This document shows, in pieces, positions 8,183-16,255 of a DNA stretch of 64,000 nt. A program made the position numbers and the translations under genes. The DNA is from Bacteroidaceae bacterium (lineage in GTDB: Bacteria; Bacteroidota; Bacteroidia; Bacteroidales; Bacteroidaceae). The notes under the pieces were generated by a model, which saw nothing but the letters and a program-made list of their open reading frames with translations, did not search any database and had not been told where the DNA came from. Location of the stretch: assembly GCA_017442185.1 (NCBI GenBank), contig JAFSAT010000014.1, forward strand, positions 38,242 to 102,241, written 5' to 3'. Every line of letters begins with the position of its first letter. Positions within the stretch are counted from its first letter, which is position 1.

Positions 8183-11100
8183 ATGACAATATATAAAAAT
8201 CTGATAATAAGGGTGCTGCTTGTCTGTGGGTTTATATTCTGTATGAATGTGAATACTGCAGTCGCTGCTGCTTGGGCCGATAAAGATACCACTGCAACAA
8301 ATATTTCCAAGGATGCTGCAAATGGAATTTTTGTTGCCGGCAGCTATGGTAAAAATGCCATAGATTATATAATGTCCAAGCGCTACCGTCACCCATCTGC
8401 AGTGGAACATTCAAGCAGAGGATTTTTGTCGCATCTGTTTTTAGGCGGCTCATTCTCTTTCGACTTTCTTGCGCCTCGCGGAGATTATACATATCACCCG
8501 GGAATAAGCTGGGGCATCAACGTGGGCAAAGAACTTAGTGCAACACACTCTCTTGCTCTCCAATATTTTTATGGTGGTAACAATGATAAGGACGACCGTG
8601 CAAAATTCAAGCGACAGGCCTTGCAATTGAGCCATTATTTCAATTTCACAAGATATTATCTGGGATATGACCCCTCGCGTTTGTTTGAATTGTCATCTAT
8701 GTTGGGTGTGGGAGTGCAGCGAGGCGAAATTTGGGACAAAAGGTCTGATTCTCCTTATCTCTCATTAGGTATGAAAGCCTCATTCAGAATGGGCAATAAT
8801 GTTCACCTTGTGGTTGAACCTCATGTTGCATTGGCAGGAGAGGGGTACAGCGGAGAGGAAGAGGGGTATTGGTATTCCGGCTATAATGCTTCGTATGGAG
8901 TAGGAACATCAATAAACTATACCTTTGAAAATGAGCTGTCTAAGGCCGGGCATGTCGAAAAAATGCCTTTCTCTCGCAACTATATGTTCCTGACAACCGG
9001 GTTGCAAAGTCTGAAGTCCGATATATCTTTTTCTCGAACATTAGGGCCTATGCTCTCTATCGGCTATGGATATTGGCTTTCTCCTCTTGTTGGGGTGCAG
9101 GTTTCCGGCGGTTACTCCTCAGGTGGCTGGACTTCGTATGCGGTAGATGCAGCGGATGCTGCTGCATACACATTGTATCCTAAGACTCAATATGTGTTCG
9201 GACGCATTGAGCCTGTTTTCAATATTTTCTCCTCTTTTGATGGTATTAACAAAAGCGGAAGAGGGGTTTCGTTGAGCTTGATGGGTGGTTATGAATTTGG
9301 TCGCCTGTGGAAATACAGACTCTCTCTTGATAATCAGACGGTTGATAGTTATAATGGTTTTACCGGTGCATTGCGTTTAAAATATCATAGCGTCGAAGGA
9401 AAGACCTTATTTATTGAGCCGCGCATAACGTTTGCTGAATATGGAGCATTGTATGGAGAAGAGTATGTAAGCACCGAAAAATCCCGTATCGACTCCCGTT
9501 GGAGCCTTGCATTAGGAATGGAGTATGGTCTTCAGCGCCCCCGCGGTTCTTCCGATAAGTCCTCAGTACCCTCGGACGAATTTACGCCCCGTTTCGCCGT
9601 CTCCCTCTCCGGCGGCCCCGTTTACATCTTCAACCGCGACATATATTCCGGCGGAGGTTACCTGGACGGCGGTCTCAGCCTCGGCTTGGAGTACCAACCC
9701 TTCCGTCTCTTCGGTGTTCGCGGTCTCTTCGACTACTCCCTTTACAGCTTCAGCAGCATAGAAAACTACCGTCTTACCGGCGTCGACGGCCTCTCCACAG
9801 TGCATAAAGGGCTTTGGCACAAGCAGTATCACACGCTCAGCGGTATATTCGATTTGAAGTTCGACTTAAGCAACGCCCTCTTCGGCTACGACGCCTCCCG
9901 TCGTTGGCACAGCTCCCTCTACATGGGTTTGGTTGTCAGCCGTCACCGCCGCATAAGCTCCGAGATAGACGAAAGCGAGGTCGTTCCCTCGGGCAGCCGT
10001 TTGAAGCTGCTTCGTGAGCCCTCGGAGGAGAACTTCCCCGGCTTCCACACCTCATTCTCCACCCGTTACAACCTCAGCCGCCGTTTGAGCCTGTTCGGCG
10101 AGGTCGACCTCCGCATGTACGGCAACGAATACATCAGCGAACAGAGTGTCGACTATCGTCCTGTCCGCACCATGGCTTTCCGCGGCGGAATCGACTACGA
10201 CCTAAATTTCCCCTACATAGTAAAATCGTTCCGCAGCCCCCTTCCTTTCTCTCGCGACTACCTTTTCATCTCCACCGGTTTTCAAAGTCTGAATTCCGAC
10301 ATCCGCTTCTCTCGCACCCTTGGCCCTTCCGTAAATATCGGTTACGGCCATTGGTTCACCCGACGTTTCGGTGTTCAGCTTAGCGGCGGCTACTCCTCCG
10401 GCGGTTGGATATCCTACTCCGTAGCTTCAGGTAAAGAAGATGTTCCCCCCTACACCCTCTATCCCAAGTCCCAATACGGGTACGGTCGCATCGAAGGCGT
10501 CGTTAACGTATACAGCAGCCGCAGCGTCTCCGACGGTTTTAGCGGCGGCTTGTCACTGAATGTTATGGGCGGTTACGAGATTGGCAGTCTGTGGAAATAC
10601 CGCACCGACATAAGCAACCAGATAAACGCCGATTATGCCGGCTTCACCGGCGGCTTGCGTTTGCGTTACCATGGCACCGAGGGCAAGAACCTCTTCTTTG
10701 AGCCACGTGTGACGTTTGCCAATTACTCCGGCGCCCGCAGTGCCTCCAGACAAGACCCCTCCCGAATCGACTCCCGTTGGAGCCTTGCATTAGGAATGGA
10801 GTATGGTCTTCAGCGTCCCCGCGGTTCTTCCGATAAGTCTTCAGTACCATCGGATGAGTTTGTTCCCCGTTTCGCCGTCTCCCTCTCCGGCGGCCCCGTT
10901 TACATCTTCAACCGCGACATATATTCCGGCGGAGGTTACCTGGACGGCGGTCTCAGCCTCGGCGTCGAGTACCAACCCTTCCGTCTCTTCGGTGTTCGCG
11001 GTCTCTTCGACTACTCCCTTTACAGCTTCAGCAGCATAGATAACTACCGTCTTACCGGCGTCGACGGCCTCTCCACAGTTCATAAAGGCCTTTGGCACAA

Positions 11101-11488
11101 GCAATATCACACCCTCAGCGGTATATTCGATTTGAAGTTCGACTTAAGCAACGCCCTCTTCGGCTACGACGCCTCCCGTCGTTGGCACAGCTCCCTCTAC
11201 ATGGGTTTGGTTGTCAGCCGTCACCGCCGGATAAGCTCCGAGATAGACGAAAGCGAGGTAGTTCCCTCGGGCAGCCGTTTGAAGCTGCTTCGTGAACCCT
11301 CCGAGGAGAACTTCCCCGGCTTTCACACCTCATTCTCCACCCGTTACAACCTCAGCCGCCGTTTGAGCCTGTTCGGCGAGGTCGACCTCCGCATGTACGG
11401 CAACGAATACATCAGCGAACTGAGTGTCGACTATCGTCCCGTTCGCACCATGGCTTTCCGCGGCGGAATATCTTTTGACTTAAAGTAA
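8183..11488 (+). CDS. Giant multi-barrel outer-membrane protein with internal duplication
   Basis: A 1101-residue exported protein. The ATG at 8183 directly precedes the signal peptide (MTIYKNLIIRVLLVCGFIFC); an ATG at 8162 would overlap the upstream gene by 20 bp. Three barrel-like blocks follow: ~55-255, ~259-678 and ~679-1101. Blocks 2 and 3 are clear repeats sharing PFSRxYxFxxTGxQSL, FSRTLGP, VSGGYSSGGW and a long near-identical second half. At DNA level 9488-10192 and 10766-11470 are almost identical (offset 1278 bp), while the first halves have diverged. This stretch is GC-richer than its surroundings (35 of 60 bases G/C at 9901-9960 against 26 of 60 at 8581-8640) and prefers C-ending codons. 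A recent duplication or gene conversion is likely. The function is unknown. Confidence 0.75.
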   Translation: MTIYKNLIIRVLLVCGFIFCMNVNTAVAAAWADKDTTATNISKDAANGIFVAGSYGKNAIDYIMSKRYRHPSAVEHSSRGFLSHLFLGGSFSFDFLAPRGDYTYHPGISWGINVGKELSATHSLALQYFYGGNNDKDDRAKFKRQALQLSHYFNFTRYYLGYDPSRLFELSSMLGVGVQRGEIWDKRSDSPYLSLGMKASFRMGNNVHLVVEPHVALAGEGYSGEEEGYWYSGYNASYGVGTSINYTFENELSKAGHVEKMPFSRNYMFLTTGLQSLKSDISFSRTLGPMLSIGYGYWLSPLVGVQVSGGYSSGGWTSYAVDAADAAAYTLYPKTQYVFGRIEPVFNIFSSFDGINKSGRGVSLSLMGGYEFGRLWKYRLSLDNQTVDSYNGFTGALRLKYHSVEGKTLFIEPRITFAEYGALYGEEYVSTEKSRIDSRWSLALGMEYGLQRPRGSSDKSSVPSDEFTPRFAVSLSGGPVYIFNRDIYSGGGYLDGGLSLGLEYQPFRLFGVRGLFDYSLYSFSSIENYRLTGVDGLSTVHKGLWHKQYHTLSGIFDLKFDLSNALFGYDASRRWHSSLYMGLVVSRHRRISSEIDESEVVPSGSRLKLLREPSEENFPGFHTSFSTRYNLSRRLSLFGEVDLRMYGNEYISEQSVDYRPVRTMAFRGGIDYDLNFPYIVKSFRSPLPFSRDYLFISTGFQSLNSDIRFSRTLGPSVNIGYGHWFTRRFGVQLSGGYSSGGWISYSVASGKEDVPPYTLYPKSQYGYGRIEGVVNVYSSRSVSDGFSGGLSLNVMGGYEIGSLWKYRTDISNQINADYAGFTGGLRLRYHGTEGKNLFFEPRVTFANYSGARSASRQDPSRIDSRWSLALGMEYGLQRPRGSSDKSSVPSDEFVPRFAVSLSGGPVYIFNRDIYSGGGYLDGGLSLGVEYQPFRLFGVRGLFDYSLYSFSSIDNYRLTGVDGLSTVHKGLWHKQYHTLSGIFDLKFDLSNALFGYDASRRWHSSLYMGLVVSRHRRISSEIDESEVVPSGSRLKLLREPSEENFPGFHTSFSTRYNLSRRLSLFGEVDLRMYGNEYISELSVDYRPVRTMAFRGGISFDLK
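9488..11470 (+). repeat. Two near-identical ~705-bp intragenic direct repeats
   Basis: Units 9488-10192 and 10766-11470 match at an offset of 1278 bp. Only a few residues differ between the encoded blocks (for example LGL/LGV, SIEN/SIDN, SEQS/SELS). Such long in-frame direct repeats could recombine to change the number of barrel blocks by one 426-residue unit without a frameshift. Confidence 0.9.
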
Positions 11489-11494
11489 TTGATA

Positions 11495-13237
11495 ATGAAC
11501 ATGAAAAATAGCAAAGCGTATATAATGACTTTCTTGTTGACACTGTTGACTAATTCTGTTGTTTATGGATATGTTAATCCCGACAGTGTCAGTTTGCAAA
11601 AAGTCGATTCGGTATCTTATGTGCAGGATTCTTCGGACAGCACGTCTATCTTTATTTCTTTGGAGGATACTATATTCGTACCTAAACACTTTGTTGTCAA
11701 CGAACTGTCGCCATCCAATCGTGCATTGCTTATTTCATATTATAAGAGTCTGATAAACCATGATAATTCGGGAAAAGCCTACTCCGAAGCATATATACCT
11801 TGGAAAGAGGCTTTCAATGCAAGTTATCAGCGAAGCATAGATTTATATGCCGATGGTGTTGCAGTGATTGTGGGCACGCTTAAAAATGATACTGCGCAAC
11901 ATCGTTACGATAGAATATCATTCTTTACCGAGCAATTAATGGAATTGTATGAACTTGCAGTCAGGGATGTTCCCTCGCTTAACAGTATGATAGACATTTC
12001 CAAGAGCAAAGACACTGTTTCTGTTGCTCAATTGCGTGCCCGTCAAATTCGTTACTATCGTGAATTATGGGCGTTGGATTCTATTTTCAATGCTTCGCAT
12101 CATAATGACTATAATGAAAATAATTTAGAATATTGGAACGATGTGATATTCAAGGATAGTGTGCAGATACTGAAAATGTATCCGTGGTATCGAGATATAG
12201 CGCTCTCCGACGTCGGCAGCGTGGATCTTGTTCACATGTCACATTTTGCAAAATTGCTCTATTTTAAAATAGGTGATGATAAGAATGTAAGTTCCGAATA
12301 TGCAAGAACAAATTTCTTTTCAGACAAAGAGGTTGTAGAGATAAAGTCAAAGGCTCTTTTTGACACCGCCGACCCTGATTTGATAATAGATGCAAAGAGA
12401 AAGATAACGCAGGATAAGTATTATGCCAGCCAATTGGGAGATATAGAAAAAACTTTGAAGATGGGCGAGGGAGCGTTTATCCCGGCTGATGATTATGTGC
12501 GACTGGAAAAACATTATAGAGAGCGGTGGGAGAAAGAGGGTGATAAAGTGTTAGCCGAGGTGCTTACAAGTAATTTGGCAAAGAGCGATTCTTCTGTAAT
12601 GTATTGGACTGCACTAAGGCATAAATATGAGAGTGAGCCATCATACCGCCTTGCATTGGAGATTGCACAAAAATCGTGCGGCAAGCTCAAAAAATATGAT
12701 GATGGAATATCCTATTTCAACAAGGCAATGGAATATCCCGAATTTCGCAATGAAACGCCTTATACACAAGCGCGAATAAATTACAATGTGTATATAGTGT
12801 ACGGGGTCCGTGATAGTGATAGAACCAGGACTAAAAAAAGTACTGTGCGACAGCGCTATCCCTATGTGAAAGCGGCGATGCTTGCTTGTCCCGAGTATCC
12901 CGAACCATATTTTGGACTTGCTGAAATAATGGCTGAACATTATAGTTTGAGCAAAAAAGGGATAGATGAGGTAAAAAAGAGGGTCTACTACTGCATTGCT
13001 TATGACCAACTTGAAATTGCAAAGAGTAGGCTCAAGGCTTTGAATGAATCGGGAAGCGGAGATGTAAAATCCAATCTTACAATGAAAAAAATAACGGATA
13101 GGCAGAGTGATTATTCAAAAAACTTTCCTACAAGAGAGGACTTGTTTATGCGTCCGGATCTTAACGAAGGTCAGGAGTATACACTGCCGGATTTTTCTGG
13201 TGTAACATATACAACAAAAGTAAGAGCTTCTGATTAG
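11495..13237 (+). CDS. Exported helical-repeat (TPR-like) protein of unknown function
   Basis: A 580-residue protein. I chose the ATG at 11495, six bases after the upstream stop; TTG at 11489 and ATG at 11501 are alternatives. A signal peptide ends near NSVVYG. The rest is mostly alpha-helical and charged, with TPR-like spacing in 'ALRHKYESEPSYRLALEIAQKSC' and 'PYFGLAEIMAEHYSLSKKG', and an extended tail. It is the last gene of the envelope operon, followed by a hairpin at 13319. It may be a periplasmic scaffold for the upstream barrel and OmpA-type proteins; this is inference from context. Confidence 0.65.
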   Translation: MNMKNSKAYIMTFLLTLLTNSVVYGYVNPDSVSLQKVDSVSYVQDSSDSTSIFISLEDTIFVPKHFVVNELSPSNRALLISYYKSLINHDNSGKAYSEAYIPWKEAFNASYQRSIDLYADGVAVIVGTLKNDTAQHRYDRISFFTEQLMELYELAVRDVPSLNSMIDISKSKDTVSVAQLRARQIRYYRELWALDSIFNASHHNDYNENNLEYWNDVIFKDSVQILKMYPWYRDIALSDVGSVDLVHMSHFAKLLYFKIGDDKNVSSEYARTNFFSDKEVVEIKSKALFDTADPDLIIDAKRKITQDKYYASQLGDIEKTLKMGEGAFIPADDYVRLEKHYRERWEKEGDKVLAEVLTSNLAKSDSSVMYWTALRHKYESEPSYRLALEIAQKSCGKLKKYDDGISYFNKAMEYPEFRNETPYTQARINYNVYIVYGVRDSDRTRTKKSTVRQRYPYVKAAMLACPEYPEPYFGLAEIMAEHYSLSKKGIDEVKKRVYYCIAYDQLEIAKSRLKALNESGSGDVKSNLTMKKITDRQSDYSKNFPTREDLFMRPDLNEGQEYTLPDFSGVTYTTKVRASD

Positions 13238-13318
13238 TTTTTAAATTTTATCTATTAAGAAAATATTTATTAGAGATTTAAAGAGCTTCTTAATATCAAC
13301 ATTAAACAATTTGCAAAT

Positions 13319-13352
13319 GGAAACTGCTTCAAAAAAAACGGAAGCAGTTTCC
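13319..13352 (+). terminator. Hairpin, likely terminator of the envelope operon
   Basis: A perfect 12-bp stem (GGAAACTGCTTC / GAAGCAGTTTCC) with an A-rich 10-nt loop. The run after it (AATATTATAATC) is not a clean T-tract, so termination efficiency is uncertain. Confidence 0.5.
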
Positions 13353-13459
13353 AATATTATAATCATAAATGTTCTGCGTCAATAGTTAAAGTTCGATATT
13401 TTTTCATATTTAACTAAAACTTAGGCTATTGATATATGTTACATTAGAGAAAAAATTCT

Positions 13460-13467
13460 TACCTTTG
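13460..13467 (+). promoter_or_regulatory. -7 promoter box of ndk
   Basis: TACCTTTG is a perfect TAnnTTTG match 67 bp before the ndk ATG. No clear TTTG is seen at the -33 position. Apart from this and the hairpin at 13319, 13238-13534 holds nothing I recognise. Confidence 0.6.
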
Positions 13468-13534
13468 CAAAAGTATGTGTATAACATACTCAACAAAAAA
13501 CTCAAGAACTAACTTTTACCTTTTAACTATTATT

Positions 13535-14008
13535 ATGGAGAGAACTCTTATCCTTATCAAGCCTAACGCTATACAGCGTGGAATAATGGGTGATATTGTA
13601 ACACGTTTTGAACGCAAAGGTTTGCGTATCGCAGGTATAAAAATGATGTATCTCACAGATGAGATTTTGGCAGAGCATTATGCGCATCTTGTTGAACGTC
13701 CTTTTTATCCTTTCTTGAAGGCTTCGATGCAGGCTGCACCTGTTGTAGCATGCTGTCTCGAAGGTGCCGAAGCTGTTGAGACTGTGCGTTTGATGGTTGG
13801 TGTTACAAATTCACGTAAGGCACTTCCCGGCACAATACGCGGAGACTTCTCGATGAGCGGCGAACAGAATGTTGTTCATGCGTCAGACTCGGTAGAGAAT
13901 GCCATTATCGAGATTAAGCGCTTCTTTAAGGAAGAGGAACTCTTCGATTATGAGTCGGCAGTAACGCGCTTTGAATATGGAGGTGAGGAGACTGCCAAGT
14001 TTATGTAA
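13535..14008 (+). CDS. ndk: Nucleoside diphosphate kinase
   Basis: A 157-residue cytoplasmic enzyme that transfers the gamma-phosphate of ATP to nucleoside diphosphates through a phospho-histidine. The ATG at 13535 gives the family's usual opening (MERTLILIKPNAIQRG). The catalytic histidine is in NVVHASDS, preceded by PGTIRGDF. It is slightly longer than the ~140-residue classic form, with the extra length in EEELFDYESAVTRFEYGGEE near the C-terminus. It has its own promoter, and an M23 peptidase gene follows 7 bp later, probably in the same transcript. Confidence 0.95.
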   Translation: MERTLILIKPNAIQRGIMGDIVTRFERKGLRIAGIKMMYLTDEILAEHYAHLVERPFYPFLKASMQAAPVVACCLEGAEAVETVRLMVGVTNSRKALPGTIRGDFSMSGEQNVVHASDSVENAIIEIKRFFKEEELFDYESAVTRFEYGGEETAKFM

Positions 14009-14015
14009 TTAAAGA

Positions 14016-14906
14016 ATGATTATCAGATTGAAGACACCTTTTAAGAAATTATTGCTATCTGTGGGGCTGCTCTCGTCGGCCGTGTTTGGTGTGCAGGCAC
14101 AGGATATGCTTGCTGCGCAGTCGCCACTCGACAAGCAGATGGAACTTATAGACTCAATAGCACTTAGAGATATTTTGCTGAATGAGGCAAATATGTTCCC
14201 TGCCGAGGATTTATATGACACATGGTCGAACGACAGAGTGCGCTTCGAAAGTGCTATGCCCGACTCTTTCAGAGTAGACCTGCGTGGCTTTGCAATGCCC
14301 ACCACAAATACCAAGATAACCGATGTTTATGGCTATCGTCCGCGCCGCAGACGCGTACATCAAGGGCTTGATATAAAAGTGCAGATAGGTGACACAATTC
14401 GTTCGGCATTTGATGGCAAGGTGAGGATTGTTAAGAACCAAGGTCGTCGCCGAGGATATGGCAGATATGTGGTTATACGTCATAACAACGGTCTTGAAAC
14501 TCTTTACGGACACCTCTCGAAGTGGCTCGTGACTGAGGGACAGGTGGTGAAAGCCGGACAGCCTATTGCCTTGGGTGGCAACACCGGACGAAGCACCGGC
14601 GCTCATCTTCATTTTGAGACACTGCTTGCCGGAAAGAATATAAACCCTGAACTGATGTTTGATTTTGAAAGTCAGGATGTCACCGGCGACTTTTATACCT
14701 ACCGCAAAGGGGTATATCAGACGATAGATAAAAAGAGCGGCAAGATAGTTGAGAGTGCCGAACCTCTTTATCACAAGGTGCGCAAGGGTGAGAGCCTTTC
14801 GGTGATAGCACGCAAGTGCGGCGTCTCCGTAAACACACTTTACAGATTGAATAAAATGAATTCACGCACAGTGTTGCGTATAGGGCAAAGAATAAGATAC
14901 AGATGA
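14016..14906 (+). CDS. M23 peptidase with C-terminal LysM domain
   Basis: A 296-residue exported protein that should bind and cut peptidoglycan cross-links, or act as a LytM-type regulator of such enzymes. The signal peptide ends near VFGVQAQ. The M23 domain spans ~95-215, with the zinc-site motifs HQGLDI and HLHFE (GAHLHFETL). A LysM domain occupies the last ~45 residues (YHKVRKGESLSVIARKCGVS...). The expected zinc ligands are visible, so it is probably active. It starts 7 bp after ndk and ends at a strong terminator. Confidence 0.9.
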   Translation: MIIRLKTPFKKLLLSVGLLSSAVFGVQAQDMLAAQSPLDKQMELIDSIALRDILLNEANMFPAEDLYDTWSNDRVRFESAMPDSFRVDLRGFAMPTTNTKITDVYGYRPRRRRVHQGLDIKVQIGDTIRSAFDGKVRIVKNQGRRRGYGRYVVIRHNNGLETLYGHLSKWLVTEGQVVKAGQPIALGGNTGRSTGAHLHFETLLAGKNINPELMFDFESQDVTGDFYTYRKGVYQTIDKKSGKIVESAEPLYHKVRKGESLSVIARKCGVSVNTLYRLNKMNSRTVLRIGQRIRYR

Positions 14907-14942
14907 TGGCGCAGTGAATTGTGCCGATATTATGTAATTGCA

Positions 14943-14983
14943 AAATAAGAGCAACCAATTTTTAAAGGTTGCTCTTATTTTTT
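14943..14983 (+). terminator. Rho-independent terminator
   Basis: A 14-bp perfect stem (AAATAAGAGCAACC / GGTTGCTCTTATTT) with a 10-nt loop, followed by TTTT. It ends the ndk-M23 transcript. Confidence 0.85.
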
Positions 14984-15024
14984 ATATATATGACTAAACT
15001 GTGTCGCCAAATTAAAACGGCTTC

Positions 15025-16014
15025 TTATTTTAACACCCATTTGGGATTATGAGGCTTTGTATTTGAGGGATTATAATGCAGGGCTTTAGCATCGGGAATA
15101 TCCACTGTGTAGCTTTTTCCGGCGGTGTTGGGCATCTTGCTGCTGCGCATCCAAGGATTTGCTTCGCGCAGCTGCAGAAACGTCAGGTTGTGCTTCTTTG
15201 CAATATCAGCCCAACTCTCTACCGCACTGTTTATGGTGATTTTACTCTTGATGGGAAGCGGTGGGTATAGGTCGTGCTTTTTCAGCAGAAAACCGTAGCC
15301 GACGGGGTCGGAGAAGATACATTTTACAGCAAGCAGACGAAAAAGGTAGCGCGAGGTCTCGGGAACCAGCACAAGGTCGATGGCGTTCTGCTGTTTTTGT
15401 GAATTTACTCGTTTGGATATGCTGTTCATCCCCGCATTGTAGCTCGCTGCCACTGTCATCCAATTGCCAAAGTCGGTGTACGACTTCTTTAAATAGCGAC
15501 AGGCTGCGCGAGTGGCCTTTTCAATGTGGTAGCGCTCATCTACATAACTGTTTACCTCTAAGCCATACTCCTTTCCGGTTTTTTCCATGAATTGCCACAG
15601 TCCGGCTGCACCTACTCCCGAACGGGCGTTTATGTCGCCGTTGCTCTCTATTATCATAAGGTATTTGAAATCGTCGGGAACACCGCACTCTCTCAGTATC
15701 GGCTCTACAATGGGAAAGAGACGGTTGGCGCGTTTAATCTGCAGCATGGTATTAATGTGTGAGTATGTGAATGCGAGAATTTCGCGGTCGAGACGCTCGC
15801 GTCTGTCTTGTTGGGTGAGGGTGTATCTCTCTCCTGCAAAAATTATCTCTTCGGGCAGGTTGGGCGAAACGGCGCAATAGGGTATCTGTGATTGTGGCAC
15901 ATTTCCGGTGCTCGTGGATTGTCCTGCTGTTAAAATATGTGACACTGCTGCTGTGGATGTTATAATACATAATGTCACTGCTGCTTTGCCTGCTTTTTTG
16001 ATATATTTGTTCAT
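15025..16014 (-). CDS. Lytic transglycosylase (SLT/MltD-like) with C-terminal LysM-like region
   Basis: A 329-residue exported enzyme that cleaves peptidoglycan glycan strands. I chose the ATG at 16014 (MNKYIKKAGKAAVTLC), which gives a signal peptide; the longer frame upstream runs through a dispersed repeat. The SLT domain spans ~85-225, with the catalytic Glu in MIIESNGD and the family motifs GAAGLWQFM and ASYNAGM. A LysM-like segment (INSAVESWADIAKKHNLTFLQLREANPW) lies near the C-terminus. No lipobox is evident. A near-consensus -7 box (TATCTTCG) is at 16052-16045 on the minus strand. The gene is divergent from the RlmL-like gene. Confidence 0.9.
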   Translation of the reverse strand: MNKYIKKAGKAAVTLCIITSTAAVSHILTAGQSTSTGNVPQSQIPYCAVSPNLPEEIIFAGERYTLTQQDRRERLDREILAFTYSHINTMLQIKRANRLFPIVEPILRECGVPDDFKYLMIIESNGDINARSGVGAAGLWQFMEKTGKEYGLEVNSYVDERYHIEKATRAACRYLKKSYTDFGNWMTVAASYNAGMNSISKRVNSQKQQNAIDLVLVPETSRYLFRLLAVKCIFSDPVGYGFLLKKHDLYPPLPIKSKITINSAVESWADIAKKHNLTFLQLREANPWMRSSKMPNTAGKSYTVDIPDAKALHYNPSNTKPHNPKWVLK

Positions 16015-16152
16015 AAATCTGTTTTTTTTATTCTTAATGGAACGCGAAGATAATATTTTTTTAATAAAACCCGTATTGTTTGTTTCTCCATTTTTGAATA
16101 TAAAAAATTGGCGATATAAATTCAAACTGCTTCTAAATAATCGGCTGCTTGT

Positions 16153-16226
16153 TGAAGATAGTCCTTCACTCGCTGCAAAATAATAAAGCAAGCTTTATTT
16201 TATTTCGCTCGTTTGTTGTATCTTTG
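16153..16226 (+). repeat. Dispersed repeat R1, copy A, ending in a -7 promoter box
   Basis: The core CACTCGCTGCAAAATAATAA at 16167, then AAGC and an imperfectly complementary arm ending TTTCGCTCGTTTG, recurs at 17862-17947 and twice at 56754-56930. The copy runs into TATCTTTG at 16219-16226, a perfect -7 box pointing at the RlmL-like gene 30 bp downstream. Confidence 0.85.
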
Positions 16227-16255
16227 CAGTAAGATTTGTTCTTTTGACGGTATTT

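Noticed and set aside
14211..14774. 187-residue minus-strand frame inside the M23-LysM gene
   Set aside because: It is antisense to a gene with intact catalytic motifs; its length reflects codon bias.
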